Shown: positions 34,301 to 41,042 of the stretch, in pieces | Layout of the letters: the number at the start of each line of letters is the position of its first letter | How positions within the stretch are numbered: the first letter of the stretch is position 1 | Assembly: GCA_022732315.1 (NCBI GenBank) | Contig: JAIJUV010000002.1 | Coordinates: 1 to 57,470, forward strand | Direction: 5' to 3' | Length of the DNA stretch: 57,470 bases | Origin: Prevotella sp. | GTDB taxonomy: Bacteria > Bacteroidota > Bacteroidia > Bacteroidales > Bacteroidaceae | Notes under the pieces: model-generated | Seen by the model: the letters and a program-made list of their open reading frames with translations, nothing else | Told to the model about the DNA's origin: nothing | The model's database searches: none | Program-made: the position numbers and the translations under genes

Positions 34301-35662
34301 GCTGATGTGGCGGATGGTATTGCTCCATTCATGTTTGCTCTCTGGCTCCATCTTGATAAACTCGGAGTTCAGTTCCTTTTGCTCTACGCAGCAGAACACA
34401 CCGTCGCCTGTGCCCACCCATACGCAATCGCTTCTATCTACGAATACATTGAGCAGAAAGTCAGAATGGAAGAGTGAGTTTTCGTTCTGCACGGAGAACT
34501 GCTGCAGAATGTCGGTTTTCGGGTCATATACGAAGAAACCGCTGCCGTATGAGGTGATATACACCTTCTTATCCTGACTTTCTGCAGCCACGAAGTTCTT
34601 GTCGCGCGCATTGATATAGATAGGATTGTCCAGCAGATGAAACTTCTTGAAGAGTGCCGAATGCTTGTCGAAGAGGTAGGCATTGCCCAGCTTGTCGTAC
34701 AGGAAATGGTATGACTTGAGCTGGTTCTTGTCCATGGCGTTCGGAACCTGAATGGCAGGCTTATGAAACTGCCCCGTCTTCAGATTCATGGCAAAGGTTT
34801 CACCCTGGGTAAAGATATACCACCAGCCCTGCCAGAAGAATGAGGCACGCGACTTGCCCACAAATCCCAGCATGGATGGGAGTTGTGAATGCTTGATGAG
34901 CTGGGCCTGATCGTTGTAGAGGAAGGCTTCGCCTTTATCTGTGAGCAGGGCGATGTGCGAACCGTCGCAGGTCATCACGATAATCTTCTTGTTCTTGAGG
35001 ATGATGCGGCTCTTGAAGTCGGGAGTAATCAGGTTTACGCCTTTTTCGGATGCAATCCAGATGTTGTTCTTGCCATCTTCCTGGATGTTCAACTTATGAG
35101 TATCCAGCAGTTTTCCGTTTTGCGGGGTAAAGTCGATACTTTGCATCTTTCCTTCTTTCACGTAAATGAATCGTACACCGAAGTCGGCAGATGAAATTCC
35201 GGCTCCCTTTGAACTTTGGAATCGGCCACTCAGAAGGGTGGTGCTGGCATCCAGGTCGAAATAATCAGAGAAGCGTGCTGCCTCGAGGTCGTAACAGCAC
35301 AGGATATTGTTCGGGGTGAATCCCCAGATTTGTCCGTGGGTGTTGTCACTGATGAGCTGCGATATCGAGGAGTAGTTTCTCTGTTTCGCATTGTTGTTGA
35401 ACTTTGAGAAGTTCTGAAATTGATAACCGTCGTATCTGCTCATGCCGTCGGGGGTGGATAGCCAGATGAATCCATCTCTGTCCTGCTGCACGCTGTTGAT
35501 GGTGTTGCACGAAAGTCCGTCTTTTGCCGACAGGCGGGTTACGTTGAAACGAAGGTCGTGGGCATGCACGTCTATAGCCACCATCAGCAGGCTGATGGTT
35601 ACTATATATAATAAGGTGTAGAACGCCTTGCAGTTGTTTTTGTTTATCATTTTTTGTTTCAC
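31313..35662 (-). CDS. Hybrid two-component system regulator (HTCS2)
   Basis: A 1449-residue protein with an N-terminal signal or membrane segment (residues about 14-32). Two-component propeller repeats follow (DGFIWLSTPDGMSRYDGY, GNIWIGTEEGISKI), then a Y_Y_Y domain and a membrane segment near 880 (WTIYLIIISSVSFLFY). The cytoplasmic part has HisKA with ISHEFRTP (His near 921), HATPase with NLLSNAVKYTP, a receiver with VISDIMLPGMSG (phospho-Asp near 1218), and an AraC-type HTH at the end. Between receiver and HTH is a Lys/Glu-rich linker of about 60 residues that HTCS1 lacks. It is divergent from the PL11 operon, which is its likely target, and probably senses an RG-I oligosaccharide different from that of HTCS1. 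Confidence 0.95.
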   Translation of the reverse strand: MKQKMINKNNCKAFYTLLYIVTISLLMVAIDVHAHDLRFNVTRLSAKDGLSCNTINSVQQDRDGFIWLSTPDGMSRYDGYQFQNFSKFNNNAKQRNYSSISQLISDNTHGQIWGFTPNNILCCYDLEAARFSDYFDLDASTTLLSGRFQSSKGAGISSADFGVRFIYVKEGKMQSIDFTPQNGKLLDTHKLNIQEDGKNNIWIASEKGVNLITPDFKSRIILKNKKIIVMTCDGSHIALLTDKGEAFLYNDQAQLIKHSQLPSMLGFVGKSRASFFWQGWWYIFTQGETFAMNLKTGQFHKPAIQVPNAMDKNQLKSYHFLYDKLGNAYLFDKHSALFKKFHLLDNPIYINARDKNFVAAESQDKKVYITSYGSGFFVYDPKTDILQQFSVQNENSLFHSDFLLNVFVDRSDCVWVGTGDGVFCCVEQKELNSEFIKMEPESKHEWSNTIRHISKVAPHKLAVSTRENKTYLFDTQTRQRTLVLQTDACVYCYGIDARGRVWIGTKGDGILIDGIKYSNREKEHYAPTINFYDVAFDKMGRAWLATWGDGLLCTRANDANTGNLKFESFMATNGKEAQIHDLLLDKKGRLWASTNNGIAMIDTRERHITDKKILRFNEENGKLPVSEVDCGIEAHDGSLWFGTTKGVMRCTYDEKTKKLDCQLFNTTNGLTTNTVRSVAEDRFGNIWIGTEEGISKINSHTLDIRTYQLRKDILSNNFTENCAVSLEDGRIAFGTSNALLLLTPTQKTKEYPHGTKATITNMTINGISIYEAENEDLLTKALNHTREISLPSDKNSLSIFFSNFDYPHIKNAMYQYYLEGLDKTWCPMTSVNHADFSSLQPGTYTLHLRTFIGNNKWSEETLFKITIREPWYNTWWAWTIYLIIISSVSFLFYRSWLRNFNLNQQIEMEKQMSNFRIEFFTHISHEFRTPLAIIQSAVAKLNNKEGSSRNALFTLTRSTRRMQRLINQLMEFRKANTGNMKLTMEEGDIVIFIRNIFNDVRQVAQQKGINMLMTPWSSNYKMYFDHDKMETIVYNLLSNAVKYTPDNGAIEVKLALKDEELIFQIEDNGPGIKPEREKDLFKPFMHGYVSKGGMGIGLYTAYEMAKLHKGDLSYQRSDNLGGSIFTLTLPTDQNLFEPEDFVTTKAIDSSSVDKEEIDMMVKEMTPQAINNVTVVVIEDDPDMMEQIKSELSTYFRVEAFMNGKTGYENIRQIKPALVISDIMLPGMSGYEIVSNLKADPETQDIPVIMLTAFDDANHILKAYKSFVDDYMVKPCNFKLLVARALQFVASDMKQKKSAHEKKIEAEAGKEVTTEAEKELTTEKTIKIKPVKELKKDEPTLYMSALDKKFKDTLEAIVAQHIGDNGFNVDKLAELLNLGRTTVYNRTKSIMGVSPNMYIQNERLRIAAKLLLEGEYSVAEISEKVGFSDSTYFYKCFKNKYGVAPSKYGK

Positions 35663-35719
35663 TTTTTCTATTTCGGCCGTTTAATATGGTTTCCGAATGG
35701 TTCGATTTGATTTCAATGG

Positions 35720-35727
35720 CAAAATTA
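35720..35727 (-). promoter_or_regulatory. Promoter -7 element for HTCS2
   Basis: The minus strand reads TAATTTTG followed by CC, about 58 bases before the HTCS2 start at 35662. Confidence 0.6.
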
Positions 35728-35755
35728 CGATAAAAAAATAAAATGGCAAAACAAA

Positions 35756-35826
35756 TGGCGAATATTGTACTAAAATACAGATAACTTTAACAATTTGGAT
35801 GATATTTCGTACTTTTGGATAATATT
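35756..35826 (+). promoter_or_regulatory. Candidate HTCS2 operator: 20-base-phased direct repeats
   Basis: TTTGGATGATATT (TGG at 35796) and TTTGGATAATATT (TGG at 35816) are direct repeats exactly 20 bases apart. A related unit, AAATGGCGAATATT (TGG at 35756), lies 40 bases earlier. The promoter -7 element follows 37 bases after the last TGG. Such phasing suits an AraC-type DNA-binding domain bound as a dimer or tetramer. The regulator is inferred from adjacency. Confidence 0.55.
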
Positions 35827-35852
35827 GCAAGGTAGGTAACAATCATAATGAG

Positions 35853-35860
35853 TACTTTTG
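35853..35860 (+). promoter_or_regulatory. Promoter -7 element of the PL11 operon
   Basis: TACTTTTG followed by CAGCAA, 30 bases before the PL11 start, matching the extended element seen at the other regulated promoters. Confidence 0.7.
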
Positions 35861-35889
35861 CAGCAAATAATAACCTAAGAATGTAAATT

Positions 35890-38007
35890 ATGATAGAATT
35901 CAAGCATTTGTTGGTTCCTGCGGCTTGTCTCCTGATGGGATGTATGCCGACGCAAGCCAGCGAGAAACAGAATTGTCCATCTGTAGCTGCAATGGAGAAA
36001 CTCGATCGTGGCGTGGTGGCATTGCCTGCTGCCGGCAAGGGTGTCTTCATCAGCTGGCGCATGCTGGGTACCGATAGCAAGAACGTATGCTTCGATGTGG
36101 AGCGAGACGGAAAGGTTATCGCCCATCACATCAAGGCTACCAACTATACAGATTCTAAAGGTTCGGCATCCCAAACCTATCGCATTATCAGCTATCAGGG
36201 TGAGCCCAAGATGGATGCTGCTGCAAGTCGGGAAGTGTCGAAGGTGGTCAAGCCTTGGGCGGATTTATATCGCTCTCTGCCCATCAACCATCCAGAGGGT
36301 GGCATCACTCCCGATGGGAAAAGCTATAGCTACACCCCTAATGATTGCAGCGTGGGCGATGTGGATGGCGATGGCGAATATGAACTGATTCTGAAATGGG
36401 ATCCAAGTAACGCCCATGATAATTCGCACAATGGATATACGGGTGATGTCATCCTGGATTGCTACAAACTGGATGGCACCCAACTCTGGCGCATCAATCT
36501 GGGTAAGAACATCCGTGCCGGTGCGCACTATACCCAGTTTCTCGTCTATGATTTCGATGGCGACGGCAAGGCTGAACTGATTTGCAAAACCTCGGCAGGA
36601 AGCCTGGATGGAAAGGGGCGGTTCGTGAGTCAGGCTGCCACCGATGAAGAAATCAGGGCGGTGGATAACCAGGCAGATTATCGCAACAAGGTGGGGCGCA
36701 TCATGGAAGGTCCGGAGATGCTCACCGTGTTCCGTGGACTTTCGGGCGAGGCGATTCATACCGTCTGGTACAATCCGAACCGTGCCTTTGGGGTAGGCAA
36801 GCAGGTGGCAGAAGGCGAAAGTCTGCTCAATGGCTATCCTCAGTATTCTTCCATCTGGGGCGATAAAGACAACTATGGCAATCGCGGCGAGCGATACCTG
36901 GCGGGTGTAGCTCATCTCGATGGACTGGACAAGAATCCGAGTGCCGTGATGTGTCGTGGCTATTATACCCGCTCTTATCTCTGGGCTGTGGATTTCGACG
37001 GCAAGGAATTAAAGACCAGATGGTTCCACGCATCCGTTTCCCCTAACGATTGGGAGGTGAGAGATGCCGAAGGAAAGATAATCAGAGAGGCTCACGGATT
37101 GAAGAACAGAGATCCGAAAGGTAATGAAGTTTCTGCCACAGCCTTCGCCCAAGGTGCCCACAGTTTGGCGGTGGGTGATGTGGATGGCGACGGTTGCGAC
37201 GAAATCACTTATGGTTCGGCTGCCATCAACAACGATGGTACCTTATTATATTCCACCGGTTTGGGACATGGTGATGCCTTGCATCTCAGCGACCTGGATC
37301 CCGACCGTCCGGGCTTGGAAGTATTCATGGTGCACGAGGAATACCCTTACGGTTCCGATCTGCGTGATGCCAGAACGGGCGAAATCCTGCTCTATCATAC
37401 GGATAGGGATGATACCGGAAGAGGCGTGGCTGCCGACATTGATGCCAAGTATCGCGGTTGTGAACTCTGGAGCATAGATGTTCCAGGCGTAAGAAATATC
37501 AAGGGAGATCAGATTTCACTGGGTGGTTTCCGAAAGCACGAATATGGTGAGCGGGAATCCTATATCCCCGGATTCAGATGGCCGGCGATGAACTTTCGCA
37601 TCTATTGGGATGGCGATTTGCAGGAAGAACTGCTCGCCAACCAGGGCAGACCGCATTTCGTGCCTTATCTCCAAAAATGGGATGGCAAGAAAGCCGTTCC
37701 GCTGCCGCTGAGCAATGGCAAGCAACTCTACGAGATGGGACATTCGGCTAGTTGCAACTGGTCGAAGGCAACGCCTAATCTGCAGGCCGACCTCTTCGGC
37801 GATTGGCGAGAGGAAGTAATCTATTGGGATGAGAGCGACGCCTCGCACCTGAATATCTTCACCACCAACATTCCTACGGAGTATCGTGTGCCAACCCTGA
37901 TGCACGACCATATCTATCGCATGGGCGTGGCATGGCAGAACGTGGCATACAACCAGCCGCCTCATCTGGGATATTATCTGCCCGATAAAGCAGAGAAAGT
38001 GAAGTAA
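35890..38007 (+). CDS. PL11-family rhamnogalacturonan lyase
   Basis: A 705-residue protein of the YesW/YesX type. It has a signal sequence; LLMGC near residue 18 could be a lipobox, or cleavage may follow PTQA. An N-terminal fibronectin-like domain (FISWRMLGTDSKN) precedes an eight-bladed propeller with calcium-binding loops DVDGDGEYE, DFDGDGKAE and DVDGDGCDE and blocks such as LILKWDPSNAHDNS. PL11 enzymes cut the RG-I backbone between rhamnose and galacturonate by beta-elimination, needing calcium. It is the first gene of a four-gene plus-strand operon with two esterases and a beta-galactosidase, and is divergent from HTCS2. An ATG directly followed by TAA lies at 35881, just before the true start. 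Confidence 0.95.
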   Translation: MIEFKHLLVPAACLLMGCMPTQASEKQNCPSVAAMEKLDRGVVALPAAGKGVFISWRMLGTDSKNVCFDVERDGKVIAHHIKATNYTDSKGSASQTYRIISYQGEPKMDAAASREVSKVVKPWADLYRSLPINHPEGGITPDGKSYSYTPNDCSVGDVDGDGEYELILKWDPSNAHDNSHNGYTGDVILDCYKLDGTQLWRINLGKNIRAGAHYTQFLVYDFDGDGKAELICKTSAGSLDGKGRFVSQAATDEEIRAVDNQADYRNKVGRIMEGPEMLTVFRGLSGEAIHTVWYNPNRAFGVGKQVAEGESLLNGYPQYSSIWGDKDNYGNRGERYLAGVAHLDGLDKNPSAVMCRGYYTRSYLWAVDFDGKELKTRWFHASVSPNDWEVRDAEGKIIREAHGLKNRDPKGNEVSATAFAQGAHSLAVGDVDGDGCDEITYGSAAINNDGTLLYSTGLGHGDALHLSDLDPDRPGLEVFMVHEEYPYGSDLRDARTGEILLYHTDRDDTGRGVAADIDAKYRGCELWSIDVPGVRNIKGDQISLGGFRKHEYGERESYIPGFRWPAMNFRIYWDGDLQEELLANQGRPHFVPYLQKWDGKKAVPLPLSNGKQLYEMGHSASCNWSKATPNLQADLFGDWREEVIYWDESDASHLNIFTTNIPTEYRVPTLMHDHIYRMGVAWQNVAYNQPPHLGYYLPDKAEKVK

Positions 38008-38064
38008 GATAAAGAGTTAAAAAATAATTTGAATAAACAATAATACATATAAACGCTAAGACAA

Positions 38065-39717
38065 ATGAGAAGATTATTATTTGCAATGTCTTTGATGGCA
38101 GCAGCTACTAGCATGAGCTATGCACAGGTTGCAAAACCTGCAGATAAGGCGAAGCCTACAGTGGCAGGACCTATGGAAGATGTAAATCATGTGATTGATA
38201 ATACCGTGGATAGCCTGAACAAGGCAATGACGGCACGTATCAAACCGGGTACCAGCAGAAAGGGCAACAATCCTGTGCTCTTCCTCATTGGTAACTCTAC
38301 CATGCGCAATGGTACCCTGGGTAATGGTAACAATGGTCAGTGGGGCTGGGGTTATTACGAGCACGAGTTCTTTGATGCCAACAAGATTACCGTAGAGAAC
38401 CAGGCTTTGGGCGGCATGAGCAGCCGTACCTTCTACAACCGTCTGTGGCCGGATGTGCGCAAAGGCATCAAGGCAGGCGACTGGGTGATTATCTCTATCG
38501 GTCATAACGACAATGGTCCATACGATAGCGGCAGAGCCCGTGCCAGCATCCCTGGCATCGGCAAGGATTCGCTCAATGTCACCATCAAGGAGACGGGTGT
38601 GAAGGAAACCGTCTATACTTACGGCGAATACATGCGCAAATACATCAACGACTGTAAGGCGCTGGGTGCTCATCCTATCCTGATGTCGTTGACTCCACGT
38701 GATGCCTACGATGAGAATGATAAGATAGTTCGTGTCAACAAGACCTTCGGATTGTGGGCAAGGCAGGTGGCTGAGCAGGAAGGCGTTCCTTTCGTTGATT
38801 TGAATGAGATTTCTGCAGCCAAGCTCGACAGCTATGGTCATTGGAAGGAGAAGTATCATTTCTTCACCGACCATATCCACACCTCCCGTTTCGGAGCGAT
38901 GATGAATGCCCGTTCGGCTGCCGAGGGATTGGCTGAGAGCAAGGATCCGAGTCTGGCTCCTTTGCAGGCGATGATGGTCAATGTGGCTTTGCCTGTAGAG
39001 AATTTCAAGCGCGAGCCGGGCAAACCTGTTGTCTTCTTCACAGGCGACAGTACTGTGAAGAATGCCGATAAGGAAGAAGACGGCATGTGGGGCTGGGGCT
39101 CTCAGGCTTATACCATCTTCAATCCTAAGAAGATTACCTGTGTAAATGCTGCCAAGGCTGGTCGCAGTTCCCGTTCTTATCTTAATGAAGGAAGATGGGA
39201 GAAGGTGTATAACAGTCTTCAGCCAGGCGATTACGTGCTTATCGAGTTCGGTCATAACGATATCTGTTCTATGACCGATAAGAAGATGCGTGGTTCCATT
39301 CCTTGTGCCAAGGATACCTGTCATGTTTATCAGATGGAAGAAAGCAAGCAGTATGAGGTGGTTTATTCTTTCGGCTGGTATCTGAAGAAGTTCATCCAGG
39401 ATGTTCGTGAGAAGGGTGCTACCCCAATCCTCGTTTCCCTGACTCCTCGCAACGAGTGGCCTCATGGCAAGATGGAGCGCCGCAATGATACCTACGGCAA
39501 GTGGTATCGCGAAATCGTTGCAGAGACAGGTGTTGCCTTCCTAGATCTCCACAATATCGCTGCCGATTCTTACGATAAAAAAGGAAAAGAGAAGGTGAAA
39601 GCGTATTATAAGAAAGATCATACTCATACCAGTTTGAAGGGTGCCCAGCATAATGCCAAGTGCGTGGCTAAGGGTTTGAAGAAGATGAAGAGCCCATTGG
39701 CTAAGTATCTGAAGTAA
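38065..39717 (+). CDS. Tandem double SGNH esterase, rhamnogalacturonan acetylesterase-like
   Basis: A 550-residue secreted protein (signal peptide ending near SYAQ) with two SGNH hydrolase domains in tandem. Domain 1 (about residues 70-290) has IGNSTMRNG, GHNDNG and TDHIHTS. Domain 2 (about 325-550) has TGDSTVKNA, GHNDI and KDHTHTS. Both keep serine, glycine/asparagine and Asp-x-x-His residues, so both look active. The likely role is removal of acetyl groups from RG-I galacturonate ahead of the PL11 lyase encoded 57 bases upstream. The first domain has Asn in place of the usual Asp in the GDS block. Two catalytic domains in one chain may target O-2 and O-3 acetyls, which is inference. Confidence 0.9.
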   Translation: MRRLLFAMSLMAAATSMSYAQVAKPADKAKPTVAGPMEDVNHVIDNTVDSLNKAMTARIKPGTSRKGNNPVLFLIGNSTMRNGTLGNGNNGQWGWGYYEHEFFDANKITVENQALGGMSSRTFYNRLWPDVRKGIKAGDWVIISIGHNDNGPYDSGRARASIPGIGKDSLNVTIKETGVKETVYTYGEYMRKYINDCKALGAHPILMSLTPRDAYDENDKIVRVNKTFGLWARQVAEQEGVPFVDLNEISAAKLDSYGHWKEKYHFFTDHIHTSRFGAMMNARSAAEGLAESKDPSLAPLQAMMVNVALPVENFKREPGKPVVFFTGDSTVKNADKEEDGMWGWGSQAYTIFNPKKITCVNAAKAGRSSRSYLNEGRWEKVYNSLQPGDYVLIEFGHNDICSMTDKKMRGSIPCAKDTCHVYQMEESKQYEVVYSFGWYLKKFIQDVREKGATPILVSLTPRNEWPHGKMERRNDTYGKWYREIVAETGVAFLDLHNIAADSYDKKGKEKVKAYYKKDHTHTSLKGAQHNAKCVAKGLKKMKSPLAKYLK

Positions 39718-39755
39718 AGCAATGGAATAAGGTTGTTTTTAATAGAAGAAACAAA

Positions 39756-41012
39756 ATGAAGACAAGAAATTTTTTATTCACCGGTCTGCTGGCGCTGGCT
39801 TCTACAGTAGCCGCCAATGCCCAGACTTTTGATATTGATATGTTGAAGGCGCAGCCTGTCTATTCCGCAGAGAAGGGACAGGGATATGACATCGTAGCTG
39901 CTCCAAAGGCAAAGAGCAATGCGCCTTTCTTCTATTCCGTGAAGGTGGCGGATGGCAACTATAAGGTGACTGTGGTGCTCGGTTCCAAGAAGAAGGCGGG
40001 CAAGACTGTGGTTCGTGCAGAGAACCGCAGATTGATGCTCGACGAGGTGAGCACTAAGAAAGGTGAGTTTAAGACTTACTCCTTCGTAGTGAACAAGCGC
40101 AGCCCTTATATCAATGCGAAGATGAACGTAAAGATCAAGCCTCGCGAGAAGGATTACTTTACCTGGGACGAGAAGTTGACCCTGGAGTTTACGGGTGCTG
40201 CCCCTGTGGTGAAGAGCATCAAGGTGGAGCCGGCTCCTGCCGAAACCACTACCTTGTTCCTTTGTGGCAACTCTACGGTAGTTGATCAGTTTACGGAGCC
40301 ATACGCTTCCTGGGGACAGATGGTGACCCGCTGGTTTGGTCCAGAGGTAGCTATCTCCAACCATGCTGAAAGCGGATTGACAGCCGGTTCCTTCCTTGCC
40401 TCCAACCGTCTGAACAAGGTGCTGGCGATGATGAAGAAGGGCGACTATGTGATTTGTGAGTTCGGTCATAACGACCAGAAGGAGAAGTCGGCTGGCAGTG
40501 GTGCCTGGTATAATTTCTCTTACAACCTGAAGAAATTCATCGACGAGGTTCGCAAGAAGGGTGGCAACATCATCTTCGTAACTCCTACCCAGCGCCGAAT
40601 GTTCGACAAGGCTACCCATAGCAAGATTCAGGAGACTCATGGCGATTATCCTGATGCCATGCGAGCTGTGGCAAAGCGAGAGGGCGTGCCTGTGATAGAA
40701 CTTCACGATATGACCCGCACTTTCTTCGAGACTTTGGGTTACGAGAACAGTAAGAAGTCGCTGGTTCACTATCCGGCAAATACTTATCCAAACCAGCCTA
40801 AGGCTTTGGAGGATAACACCCACTTCAATCCATACGGTGCCTACGAGGTGGCTAAGATGGTGGTAATGGGCATGAAGCAGCTTAATCTGCCTATCGTGAA
40901 GTATCTTCGTGCAGATTGGAAGGACTTTAATCCTGCCCAGCCAGATGATTTCAATCAATTCGTGTGGTATCCATCCGTGAATCTGGATGTAACCAAGCCA
41001 GACGGAAATTAG
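39756..41012 (+). CDS. SGNH esterase with N-terminal CBM-like domain, rhamnogalacturonan acetylesterase-like
   Basis: A 418-residue secreted protein with signal peptide MKTRNFLFTGLLALASTVAANAQ. Residues about 24-165 form a beta-sandwich (FYSVKVADGNYKVTVVLG) like the CBM35-type domain found in front of some bacterial rhamnogalacturonan acetylesterases. The SGNH domain follows: LCGNSTVVDQ for the nucleophile serine, FGHNDQKE, and EDNTHFNPYGA for the Asp-His pair. It is the third gene of the PL11 operon, 38 bases after the double esterase, and ends about 30 bases before the GH2 gene, across a short tandem repeat. Confidence 0.9.
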   Translation: MKTRNFLFTGLLALASTVAANAQTFDIDMLKAQPVYSAEKGQGYDIVAAPKAKSNAPFFYSVKVADGNYKVTVVLGSKKKAGKTVVRAENRRLMLDEVSTKKGEFKTYSFVVNKRSPYINAKMNVKIKPREKDYFTWDEKLTLEFTGAAPVVKSIKVEPAPAETTTLFLCGNSTVVDQFTEPYASWGQMVTRWFGPEVAISNHAESGLTAGSFLASNRLNKVLAMMKKGDYVICEFGHNDQKEKSAGSGAWYNFSYNLKKFIDEVRKKGGNIIFVTPTQRRMFDKATHSKIQETHGDYPDAMRAVAKREGVPVIELHDMTRTFFETLGYENSKKSLVHYPANTYPNQPKALEDNTHFNPYGAYEVAKMVVMGMKQLNLPIVKYLRADWKDFNPAQPDDFNQFVWYPSVNLDVTKPDGN

Positions 41013-41039
41013 TTAATAGTTTATAGTTAATAGTTTATA
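41012..41039 (+). repeat. Two tandem copies of a 14-base repeat
   Basis: GTTAATAGTTTATA occurs twice back to back in the gap between the esterase and GH2 genes, directly before GTTATG of the GH2 start. It overlaps the esterase stop by one base. It may affect translation coupling, or be a slipped-strand duplication. Confidence 0.85.
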
Positions 41040-41042
41040 GTT

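Noticed and set aside
35881..35886. ATG directly followed by TAA just before the PL11 start, as a possible regulatory minimal ORF
   Set aside because: It may be chance in an AT-rich leader; nothing else supports a start-stop control element.
38077..39465. 462-codon open frame on the minus strand
   Set aside because: Antisense shadow of the double SGNH esterase gene; the esterase frame has signal peptide and catalytic motifs.
39774..40958. 394-codon open frame on the minus strand
   Set aside because: Antisense shadow of the CBM-like plus SGNH esterase gene; no domain or start context.
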